Origin: Desulfobulbaceae bacterium
Lineage (GTDB): Bacteria > Desulfobacterota > Desulfobulbia > Desulfobulbales > Desulfobulbaceae
Assembly (NCBI GenBank): GCA_013201405.1
Contig: JABMJC010000008.1
Location: 1-35,574 of the forward strand
DNA: 35,574 nucleotides
Reading direction: 5' to 3'
Both the position numbers and the translations under genes were made by a program. The notes beneath the pieces are model-generated. The model worked only from the letters and a program-made list of their open reading frames with translations, was not told where the DNA came from and did no database searches. This document shows, piece by piece, positions 8,814-17,271 of the stretch (position 1 is its first letter; the number at the start of each line of letters is the position of its first letter).

Positions 8814-9959
8814 TTATCTGCCCTTTTTCAACAGCTCCCGGGCTATAACATGCCGCTGTATCTGGTTGGTGCCTTCGTAGATGGTGAGGATGCGGGCATC
8901 TCGATAAAAGCGCTCCACCGGATACTCTTTAATGTACCCGTAGCCGCCGTGAATTTGTACGGCATGGGCGGTTACCCTGTTGGCCATTTCCGAGGCAAAG
9001 CACTTAGCCATGGATGCTGCCATGGTGCAATTTTCACCCCGATCTTTCATGGCCGCGGCATTCAAAACCAACAGGCGGGCAGCTTCGATATCCATGGCCA
9101 TGTCGGCAAGCATCCACTGCAGACCCTGAAACCTGGCTATTTCCTGCCCAAACTGCTTGCGCTGTTTAGCATACTTCAGGGCCTCATCCATGGCCGCCTG
9201 GGCAACACCCAAAGACAGGGAGGCAATGCCGATCCGTCCTGCATCAAGACCAGACATGGCCACGGTAAAGCCTTTGCCCTCTTCGCCAAGAACCCGTGAA
9301 ACCGGAACCTTGCAATCGGTGAAAACCAGATCCACGGTGTCTGAAGCGCACTGGCCCATCTTGTCTTCCACCTTGTCCACCTTGAAACCAGGCATATCAG
9401 GGGTGACGAGAAAGGCAGTAATGGCATCAGATCCCGTTTCCTTGGTACGGGCCAAAAGGATAGTAACCCCGCCATTTTTGCCCGAGGTGATAAAGCGTTT
9501 GGTGCCATTGATCAGGTAGTGATCTCCTTCCTTGACAGCGCTGCATTCGATGGCCTGGGCATCAGAACCAGCCTCTGGTTCTGTCAGGGCAAAGGCCCCG
9601 ATGATTTTGCCTTCGGTCATGGGCACAAGAAATTCCTGCTTCTGCTCTTCTGTACCAAAACGCTCGATGCTGCCGCAGCAGATGGAGTTGTGAACCGACA
9701 TGATAACAGCGGTTGAAGCACAGGCTGCCGCAATCTCGCTGAGTGCCAGGGCATAAGACACTGTGCCCATGTCTTCCCCGCCGTACTTTTCGGAAACCAG
9801 CATACCCAACAGGCCGAGCTCTCCCATTTTTTTCAGGCTATCCGCCGGATAGAGATGCTTTTCATCCCTTTCAGCAGCAAGTGGAGCCAACTCTTTCCGG
9901 GCAAAATCCCGAGCCATTTTCTGGATCATCAACTGTTCTTTACTCAGTTCGAAGCTCAT
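8814..9959 (-). CDS. Short-chain acyl-CoA dehydrogenase (butyryl-CoA dehydrogenase-like)
   Basis: FALTEPEAGSDAQAIEC, AVQIHGGYGYIKEYPVERFYRDARILTIYEGTNQIQR with the catalytic-Glu context of short-chain acyl-CoA dehydrogenases. Confidence 0.95.
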   Translation of the reverse strand: MSFELSKEQLMIQKMARDFARKELAPLAAERDEKHLYPADSLKKMGELGLLGMLVSEKYGGEDMGTVSYALALSEIAAACASTAVIMSVHNSICCGSIERFGTEEQKQEFLVPMTEGKIIGAFALTEPEAGSDAQAIECSAVKEGDHYLINGTKRFITSGKNGGVTILLARTKETGSDAITAFLVTPDMPGFKVDKVEDKMGQCASDTVDLVFTDCKVPVSRVLGEEGKGFTVAMSGLDAGRIGIASLSLGVAQAAMDEALKYAKQRKQFGQEIARFQGLQWMLADMAMDIEAARLLVLNAAAMKDRGENCTMAASMAKCFASEMANRVTAHAVQIHGGYGYIKEYPVERFYRDARILTIYEGTNQIQRHVIARELLKKGR

Positions 9960-10291
9960 ACCTCATCCTCACTCTGCATAGTTATCAATTGGCGTTGCCG
10001 CCTCCAACTTCCAGAATATCAATCACTTGGCAGCCATACTTACAGCGTTGCCCCTAGACTGATGACAGTGCTCTTTGAATATGGGGGCATTTACTATGAT
10101 GCAGGAGAAGCTACACACCTCTTGCGACCAGACAAAAAGCCAGCCACAATGCTCAATAACCAGCCTCCCTACACTGTTTGCCTGCACGCCCCCTTTAATG
10201 CTCCTATTGTATGCTTGTGTATTCAGGATTCACGATGGCAGCAGGCTGCCTCCATGTTTATACATGAAGGCAGCACCGTGATCCCATGATA

Positions 10292-11074
10292 TTATTTGTT
10301 TTGAAACACAGGTTTTCGTTTTTCCAGAAAGGCGCTCATCCCCTCTGCCCGGTCAAGGGTTGCAAAGGCAATGGCAAAGAGTTCCGCCTCATAGGCGCAG
10401 CCCCTGTCCATATCCATTTCCAGCCCCCTGTTTACCGCCTCCTTGCAGAAACGAACTGCAAGCGGGCCCTTACCAGCAATTTTTTCCGCCATCTCCATAG
10501 CGCTTTCCAAGTGTTTCCCGGGTTCCACCACCTTGTTCACCAGGCCAATAGCATGCGCCCTCTGGGCGTCAATGATATCACCGGTAAACAGTAGTTCTTT
10601 GGCAATCCCCTTACCAACCAGCCGCGGCAGCCGCTGCGTTCCGGCAAAGCCCGGCAAAACCCCGAGGTTGACCTCTGGCTGACCGAATTTGGCGTTTTCA
10701 CTGGCAATGCGGATGTCGCAGGCCATGGCCAACTCACAACCTCCTCCCAAGGCAAAACCGCCGATTGCGGCAATAACCGGCTTGGCTACCGCCTCAATGG
10801 TGGCAAGCATCTGCTGTCCCTTGTAGGCAAAGGCCCGCGCAGCAAGGGGATCCAAATCCCGCATGGCCGCAATATCGGCTCCAGCAACAAAGGCCTTTTC
10901 CCCTGCACCAGTCAGAATGAGCACCTTGAGTGCCTCGTCAGCTCCCATGGCGGTAAAGGCGCGCTGAAGTTCTTCAATAGTCTCAGCATTAAGCGCATTT
11001 AAAGCCTTGGGCCGGTTAACTGTAATAATACCAACAGCCCCCCTGACCTCAACCATCACGTTTGTATATTCCAT
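10292..11074 (-). CDS. Enoyl-CoA hydratase (crotonase)
   Basis: VGIITVNRPKALNALN, AGADIAAM, IGGFALGGGCELAMACDIRIAS, LPGFAGTQRLPRLVG crotonase signatures. Confidence 0.95.
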   Translation of the reverse strand: MEYTNVMVEVRGAVGIITVNRPKALNALNAETIEELQRAFTAMGADEALKVLILTGAGEKAFVAGADIAAMRDLDPLAARAFAYKGQQMLATIEAVAKPVIAAIGGFALGGGCELAMACDIRIASENAKFGQPEVNLGVLPGFAGTQRLPRLVGKGIAKELLFTGDIIDAQRAHAIGLVNKVVEPGKHLESAMEMAEKIAGKGPLAVRFCKEAVNRGLEMDMDRGCAYEAELFAIAFATLDRAEGMSAFLEKRKPVFQNK

Positions 11075-11140
11075 ACGATCCTCTTTGTGAATGTCACAAG
11101 CCTAGTTACACACGAACATGCTGATATGCTGCCACAGCAC

Positions 11141-11962
11141 TCAAGACGTGGGCTTGTTCTTGGGGATAAAAATCTCATCCGGATCAAGCACCTCATGGAT
11201 GATGTGTAGCTCCTCGCGGGTAGGAGGAAGGGTTTCTCCCTGCACCCGGGACACATCAAGGTCGAACTGGCACAGTGCTTTGACCTCTTCCACGGTCTTA
11301 CCCGGATGGTAGGTATCAAGATACATGTACCCCTCTTCCTCATCGAAGCGGAAGACTCCAGCGGTACTGATCACTGCCGAAGGACCACCCTGGTAGGCTG
11401 CTCCGTACAGTTCGCGCCTGTGCACCCATTCACCGCCAGGCCATTTTTTTACCCGCCAGCCCGGGCTGGTAATATAGCTGACCTGTTCGACAAAGCGTCT
11501 TTTTTCATGGACCATGATAAAAACGGTTCGCTTGGACCAGGAATTGATGTCCGGATTGCCGCCACTGCCGGTCAGCCGCAATTCCGGCTCAAGATAGTTG
11601 CCAATGCAGGTGGTGTTGACATTGCCGTACAGGTCGATCTCCGCTCCGCCGAGATATCCCAAGTCAACCAGGCCCCGCTGGGCAATGGAGAAGGCGTCGT
11701 TAAGACCAGATGATCTGGATGCCCCGGTTTCACAGCGGGCATCGCCAACCGAGGTGGGCAATTCCGGTGGTCGACCGTCCAAAGTGCCTGCCTCGAAAAT
11801 AAGCTTGAGGTTCGGTGCATGGGTTTTCTGGCCCAACATGATGGCCACCATAGGAAGCCCAGTACCTGCAAAAACGATTTCATTGTCCCTTACTTCGCGG
11901 GACGCAGCGCAACAGAGCAGATCCGCCAAGTTATATTCTTCAGGAGTAGCATACTTACTCAT
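11141..11962 (-). CDS. CoA-transferase beta subunit (glutaconate CoA-transferase B-like)
   Basis: MSKYATPEEYNLADLLCCAASREVRDNEIVFAGTGLPMVAIMLGQK; start at 11962 preferred because of an upstream GGGAGGT ribosome-binding site, instead of the ORF-track start at 12079. Confidence 0.9.
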   Translation of the reverse strand: MSKYATPEEYNLADLLCCAASREVRDNEIVFAGTGLPMVAIMLGQKTHAPNLKLIFEAGTLDGRPPELPTSVGDARCETGASRSSGLNDAFSIAQRGLVDLGYLGGAEIDLYGNVNTTCIGNYLEPELRLTGSGGNPDINSWSKRTVFIMVHEKRRFVEQVSYITSPGWRVKKWPGGEWVHRRELYGAAYQGGPSAVISTAGVFRFDEEEGYMYLDTYHPGKTVEEVKALCQFDLDVSRVQGETLPPTREELHIIHEVLDPDEIFIPKNKPTS

Positions 11963-11973
11963 ATCGACCTCCC

Positions 11974-12927
11974 TTACCGTCGAGGACTGTAGTTGAGTGC
12001 AGTGTTCGCCCGCAGTTTCAACATCCTGGACCAGCCCAACTTTTCCAGATAGCTGATGTGGTCCTGTCCAAAAATCCATTCCTTGGCAAAGGCATCAAAA
12101 CCTTCCTGGGTACGGGTTTTGGAATAAAAATCCTTAAGAAAGGCACCGTCCACGTCGTACCTGCCAAACATGCCGGTGGGATGCGCACCATAGGGGCATT
12201 CGACAATATAATCGACCTCAAAACTGGGGATGGTATTTTGGTCGGCGTGCCGGCGCAAATACGACTCGGGCACAATCTCCTCAGCAACCACGATCGTGAT
12301 ATCCGCGGCCCGGCAGGCCTCGGGATCCGAGTAGTACTGGCCAGCAATACGCACTGTGCCCTCTTCGCCTACCTGCTGCACACACAACACTGCCACATCG
12401 ACTTTTACCGCAGGAACAAGGACGATTTGCCCTGCATCGTAGAAGGGGTCTTCGGTAAAGATGTATTTGTGCTTGGCAATACGTTTGCCGTCGCGCTTGC
12501 CCGCCCGACCCAGCATGTCATATTCAGGATTGTGGATATCTGTGCCCAATGCTGCCTGGGTGGCAGCATAGGGAGCGCCTGATGCAGCAGCGCTGAAACG
12601 AAACATCATCTCAGCATGGCTGTAGTCTTCCACAACAATTTCTTTGGCCCCCACCTTGCGGGAAAGGTTGGCACCGTATTTGCCGTAGAGTTCATGACCA
12701 ACCCAGCAGGATTCCCATACATCCACACAGCCCGCGCCCACCAGCAATTCGGTGTGCGAGCCACCATTGACCTCAATGAGATGGAGTCCGGACTTTTTCT
12801 GCCGGATCAATTCAAAGACAAAAGCAATGGGCCTACGCCAGATGGTAAACCCGGAAAAAGTGATACTGGAGCCATTTTTGACGAGTTCAACAGCCTCTTG
12901 CATAGTAATTTTCTTGCCGTTGCCCAT
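11974..12927 (-). CDS. CoA-transferase alpha subunit (glutaconate CoA-transferase A-like)
   Basis: MGNGKKITMQEAVELVKNGSSITFSGFTIWRRPIAFVFELIRQKKSGLHLIEVNGG; 11 bp upstream of the beta subunit. Confidence 0.9.
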   Translation of the reverse strand: MGNGKKITMQEAVELVKNGSSITFSGFTIWRRPIAFVFELIRQKKSGLHLIEVNGGSHTELLVGAGCVDVWESCWVGHELYGKYGANLSRKVGAKEIVVEDYSHAEMMFRFSAAASGAPYAATQAALGTDIHNPEYDMLGRAGKRDGKRIAKHKYIFTEDPFYDAGQIVLVPAVKVDVAVLCVQQVGEEGTVRIAGQYYSDPEACRAADITIVVAEEIVPESYLRRHADQNTIPSFEVDYIVECPYGAHPTGMFGRYDVDGAFLKDFYSKTRTQEGFDAFAKEWIFGQDHISYLEKLGWSRMLKLRANTALNYSPRR

Positions 12928-13051
12928 AAATATTCCCCCTGTCTATTATGGCTTACCCCAGGTATTCAGCCTCTCGGCTAAATAACACAGGCCTGGGAAA
13001 AAAGGAGAAGAGCTTGGAGCGAAATCCCCTTCAAGCATCTCCTCCGGCGTC

Positions 13052-14227
13052 TTAACGTTTGACGATCATTGCCACGGCTTCTCCACCCCCCAGACACAGG
13101 GAGACAAGTCCCTTTTTCTTGTCTTGGCGGACCATCTCATGCAAAAGGGTCACCAGCAGGCGACAGCCGCTTGCCCCAATCGGATGCCCCAAGGCGACAC
13201 TGCCACCGTTGACATTGACCTTGGCTGGATCCAACTCAAGGGTTCTCAGGGCAGCCACAGTCGAGCCGCTAAAGGCCTCGTTGATCTCGTAAAGATCAAT
13301 GTCGTCTTTGCTGATGCCCTCTTTTTTCAGGCATTTGGGTACCGCCCAAATGGGGGCGACCAGAACATATTTCATATCAATGCCGTAGGAAGCCTGGGCA
13401 CCGATGGTCGCCATGATGGTACAACCAAGTTCTTCGGCCTTTTTCCTGCTCATGACCACCACAGCGGCAGCACCGTCACTGATAATCGACGCATTGCCAG
13501 CAGTGGTAATGCCGTCTTTCTTGAAGGCCGGCCGCATTTTAGCAAGCTGCTCATAGGTGGTTTCCTGCGGACACTCGTCTTTAGCAAACTGCAACGGATC
13601 CTTTCTGCGCTGGGGCACCATAACAGGCATAATTTCCTGGTCAAACTTGCCAGCAGCCTGTGCGGCTAAGGTGCGGCGGTAGGATTCGGCGGCATAGCGA
13701 TCCTGGTCTTCCCGGCTCACCTGGTAGCGTTCGGAGCACAGCTCGTTGGATATCCCCATATGAAAATCATTAACCTGATCCCAGAGCCCGTCATGTACCA
13801 TATGATCATGGATCTTTTCTTCCCCCATGCGGTAGCCAAAGCGGGCTTTCTTCAAGAAATAAGGCGCCATGCTCATGTTCTCCATGCCACCGGCAACAAC
13901 TACCTCGGCATCGCCGCACTGAATCGCCTGGGCAGCGAGCATCACCGACTTAAGCCCGGAGCCGCACACCTTGTTCACCGTCAGGGCCTCCACTTCTTCG
14001 GGCATGTCGGCCAAGACTGCAGCCTGTTTGGCAGGGTTCTGCCCATACCCGCAGGGCAGCACCATGCCCATGATCACCTCATCGACCAGTTCCTTCTTAA
14101 TTCCGGCCCGCTGCACAGCTTCTTCAATCACAAGCGCCCCGAGTTTGGTAGCTCCGATACTTCCCAACGAACCGTTAAAACCGCCCAGAGGTGTCCTGAC
14201 CGCACTGACAATGACAGCTTCCTGCAT
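13052..14227 (-). CDS. Acetyl-CoA C-acetyltransferase (thiolase)
   Basis: TVNKVCGSGLKSVMLAAQAI, NVNGGSVALGHPIGASGCRLLVTLLHEM, SLCLGGGEAVAMIVKR thiolase motifs; GGGGG ribosome-binding site upstream. Confidence 0.96.
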   Translation of the reverse strand: MQEAVIVSAVRTPLGGFNGSLGSIGATKLGALVIEEAVQRAGIKKELVDEVIMGMVLPCGYGQNPAKQAAVLADMPEEVEALTVNKVCGSGLKSVMLAAQAIQCGDAEVVVAGGMENMSMAPYFLKKARFGYRMGEEKIHDHMVHDGLWDQVNDFHMGISNELCSERYQVSREDQDRYAAESYRRTLAAQAAGKFDQEIMPVMVPQRRKDPLQFAKDECPQETTYEQLAKMRPAFKKDGITTAGNASIISDGAAAVVVMSRKKAEELGCTIMATIGAQASYGIDMKYVLVAPIWAVPKCLKKEGISKDDIDLYEINEAFSGSTVAALRTLELDPAKVNVNGGSVALGHPIGASGCRLLVTLLHEMVRQDKKKGLVSLCLGGGEAVAMIVKR

Positions 14228-14331
14228 ATTAATCCCCCACTAAAAAGTGCACGTGTTGCGCTGATAGGCATACATGGATTTCATACCCACTTATACCCAC
14301 TCTGCCGGAAAAGACCTTCTATATTTCTGTT

Positions 14332-14348
14332 CGCAAATTACATTTGCG
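14332..14348. promoter_or_regulatory. Candidate operator upstream of the acyl-CoA oxidation cluster
   Basis: Perfect inverted repeat CGCAAAT-TAC-ATTTGCG about 105 bp upstream of the thiolase start; a TATAGA (-10-like) sequence lies just downstream on the - strand. Confidence 0.4.
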
Positions 14349-14806
14349 TAAGATCGTGTAATTTCTGCCGCCCTTTGTGTGCGGCAGAGGTGCAACCAAT
14401 CAAACAATGACAGGCCATCAAAAACAAGAGCACACGTAATTTATGTGCATGAATTGAACCAAATAGAAAGATAGCAAACATTTAATTGAGGTATCAATGC
14501 TTTTCTTTCCGCTGTAGGAAAAAATTGACCACAAAAAACAAACAGCATCCTGCCGTACCGGAACAAGCTCATGGGTTTTGCGAAAAAATACTCAAAAACA
14601 ACCAAAAAACAAATTATTAACTAATACACCATGTTTGCTGCACAGGGAATGGGACAGATCGTAATTCCCATGAAACAAATGATGTTCGACAAAAAAAACG
14701 TACCCTCTGTGCCAGCTCTCGGAATGAGCCGCCCTGGCCCGCTGGGATTAAGAACAGGCCGATTCTTTTCAGCAAGCTCCCCATGCACCCATAAATGTGC
14801 TGCCAA

Positions 14807-15721
14807 CTATACAGGAGAAGATGCCGGTCCTGGAGAAAAAAGAGGGTTCGTGCCGCTTCTTAAGTAACCATCCTCGGCCATGCGCAGATCAAGGGCCAGG
14901 GTGGCCAAATCATCGGCCAACGGTTCCAATTCCGGCTCCTGTTCCTGATACATAACTTTGATATAACTGCGACAAGTCAAACAGAGCTCGGCGCGCACAT
15001 GCTCCAGCAGGCCCTGCACAGTGCAATAGCTGAGCCCCTGGCTGCCACCGCAGTGGCTGCACTTGGAACGCACCACGTGCCAGCCTGAACCGCACAAACC
15101 GCAATGGAGATAACGCAAACCCTTGCTGGGTCCAGCTGCCACAATCACCCCGGCCACGGGCTGGCCACCGCAGAGGGGACAGACTGCACTTTCCTCGTGC
15201 CTGGGTGGTAGGGTTTGCGCACATAAACGCACTTGCCTGGTCCAGGCCACTTGTAACGCGGCCGCAGTCAGCGGAGCAGTTGCCACGACCACCCCAGCCG
15301 CCGCAGGCAAATGGCCTGCGAGCAGCGCGTCGACCTGTTCTGTGAACCATGGTTCTGCTCTTTCAGGCAAAGCGCCAAAGAGATGGCGCTGCGCAGACGG
15401 CAAGGTATCCGCCAATGTCGTCCCCAAACGGCGTACCAGGGTCCAGAGCTGGGGAAGCACCGGAGAAGCGACAAAGGACCGTTGCCCGGTTGCCTCATCA
15501 CAGCGTGCAACTGCAATGGAATCCTGCAACTCCTCGTGTTGCAGCGCACACAGCCGTGCTACAAAGTGCAGATATGCCGCCAGCATATTGCCTTGCCGGG
15601 CAAGCTGACGGCACCGTTTTTCGCGGCGGAGAAACAGGTCGACCGCAGGCACGTGCCACTCGGCAATGGCTCCCCGCGCCTCTTCCAGCTCACCTGGTTG
15701 CAGGATGTTTGAGCGGCTCAT
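14807..15721 (-). CDS. fdhE: Formate dehydrogenase accessory protein FdhE
   Basis: Cys-rich motifs CPLCGGQPVAGVI, LRYLHCGLCGSGWHVVRSKCSHCGGSQGLSY; last gene of the formate dehydrogenase operon. Confidence 0.92.
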   Translation of the reverse strand: MSRSNILQPGELEEARGAIAEWHVPAVDLFLRREKRCRQLARQGNMLAAYLHFVARLCALQHEELQDSIAVARCDEATGQRSFVASPVLPQLWTLVRRLGTTLADTLPSAQRHLFGALPERAEPWFTEQVDALLAGHLPAAAGVVVATAPLTAAALQVAWTRQVRLCAQTLPPRHEESAVCPLCGGQPVAGVIVAAGPSKGLRYLHCGLCGSGWHVVRSKCSHCGGSQGLSYCTVQGLLEHVRAELCLTCRSYIKVMYQEQEPELEPLADDLATLALDLRMAEDGYLRSGTNPLFSPGPASSPV

Positions 15722-16392
15722 CAGCCTGCCGCTTTTTCGCCGAAAGCAGAAGATGCCTGCGCATCATGTGCAACCTGCATTTTCTCCTCATACCACAAGC
15801 GGTTGTGGTACCGTGCCCAGGCAGTGGACACCCGCCCCAGCACCATGCCAGACACTGCACCCTTTGTCCAGATGGCAGCATAGACATGGACAATCAGACT
15901 GAGCACTGCAACAAAGGCGGCAATGCTGTGGGTCAACACTGCTATCCGCCGCGAGAAAACACTAAATGCATCGGCAAACAGTGGCTGCCAAATCACCACC
16001 CCGGTGAGCAAGAGCAGGAGGATGAGCACCAGTTGAGTACGGGCTAGCATTTTTTGGCCAAAATTGTACTTGCCACTGGGGGGCACCTTGTCCATGCGGT
16101 TGCGCAACATATCCGGAATATGTACCGCCCACTTGCGGTCTGCGGTAGTAAAACGCAGATACTTCCAGATACGGATCATCCACACAAGAAAGACTACTAC
16201 CATCACCACGGCAAAGTAGGGATGGAGAATGCGCGCCCAAGTACCACCGCCAAAAAGATTGGTCAGCCAGCACAAACCCGGATGGAAAAACCCCAAACCT
16301 GAAAGGGCGGTAAGAATGAAGCTGAGGGCAAGGAGCCAGTGATTGCAACGCTCACTGCCTGTGTATCGGCGAATAACCTGTTCCCTGTTCAT
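15721..16392 (-). CDS. fdnI: Formate dehydrogenase cytochrome b (gamma) subunit
   Basis: [38 protein letters not shown]...[23 protein letters not shown]; start trimmed from 16509 to 16392 because it overlaps the upstream beta-subunit stop. Confidence 0.92.
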   Translation of the reverse strand: MNREQVIRRYTGSERCNHWLLALSFILTALSGLGFFHPGLCWLTNLFGGGTWARILHPYFAVVMVVVFLVWMIRIWKYLRFTTADRKWAVHIPDMLRNRMDKVPPSGKYNFGQKMLARTQLVLILLLLLTGVVIWQPLFADAFSVFSRRIAVLTHSIAAFVAVLSLIVHVYAAIWTKGAVSGMVLGRVSTAWARYHNRLWYEEKMQVAHDAQASSAFGEKAAG

Positions 16393-17258
16393 GCGACCTC
16401 CTCCTCTTCGTGCTCCTTGTTGGGGCCTTGGCTCACATAGTGGAAAAAAGCGGCCAGCACCGCCGCTGCCAAACCGGCGTTCATGACCGTCTTGGCAAAT
16501 CCCTTCCACAAACCCACCAGGGGGCTCAGCATTGGCTCCCTGGGCAAGCCGCTGTACAATTCCGGCTTGTCGGCGTGGTGGAGCACATACATGACATGGG
16601 TACCCTCCACACCAGGTGGGTCATAAAGACCGGCCTGGGCAAAACCGCGCTCCTTCAAATCAAGAATACGCTCTGCAGCATGCTGGTGCATATCCTTTTT
16701 ACTGCCAAAGACAATGGCCCCGGTCGGGCAAACCTTGGCGCAGGCAGGCTCTGTACCGACCGCAACCCGGTCCGAGCAGAGCGTACACTTGTAGGCCTTG
16801 CCGTCTTCTGCCGAAATTCTGGGGATATTGAAGGGACAGCCGATGATGCAGTAACCGCAGCCCGTGCAGTTTTCCTGGTGGAAATCAACAATGCCATTGC
16901 TGTATTTAACAATAGCTCCAGGTGCCGGGCAGGAGGCAAGACAGCCAGGGTCGCTGCAGTGCATGCAGCCATCCTTGCGGATGAGCCACTGCAGCTTGCC
17001 CGGTGCAGGCTCCACCTCGGCATAACGCATTATGGTCCAGGATTGGGCGGTCAGGTCAGCTGGGTTGTCGTATACACCCACATTGCGGCCCACAGTATCG
17101 CGCAGGTCGTTCCACTCCTGGCAAGCCACCTGGCAGGCCTTGCAGCCAATGCATTTGGAAATATCGATGAGTTTGGCCAGCTCAACGGTCTTGCGCGCCT
17201 GGGGCGCAGGCGTAGTCGTGGCGGAGCGGGCGCTGATATCAAGTGATTGCAGTGCCAT
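16389..17258 (-). CDS. fdnH: Formate dehydrogenase iron-sulfur (beta) subunit
   Basis: Multiple 4Fe-4S motifs ([73 protein letters not shown]) and a C-terminal hydrophobic helix; start trimmed to MALQSLD. Confidence 0.95.
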   Translation of the reverse strand: MALQSLDISARSATTTPAPQARKTVELAKLIDISKCIGCKACQVACQEWNDLRDTVGRNVGVYDNPADLTAQSWTIMRYAEVEPAPGKLQWLIRKDGCMHCSDPGCLASCPAPGAIVKYSNGIVDFHQENCTGCGYCIIGCPFNIPRISAEDGKAYKCTLCSDRVAVGTEPACAKVCPTGAIVFGSKKDMHQHAAERILDLKERGFAQAGLYDPPGVEGTHVMYVLHHADKPELYSGLPREPMLSPLVGLWKGFAKTVMNAGLAAAVLAAFFHYVSQGPNKEHEEEEVA

Positions 17259-17271
17259 GGCATTACCCTCC

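Noticed and set aside
8442-9299. 285-aa + strand ORF
   Set aside because: Antisense across the ends of two real - strand genes; no domain signature.
14631-14867. Small ORFs (78 aa + and 61 aa -) in the AT-rich gap between thiolase and fdhE
   Set aside because: No convincing ribosome-binding site, homology or composition supporting coding; treated as intergenic.
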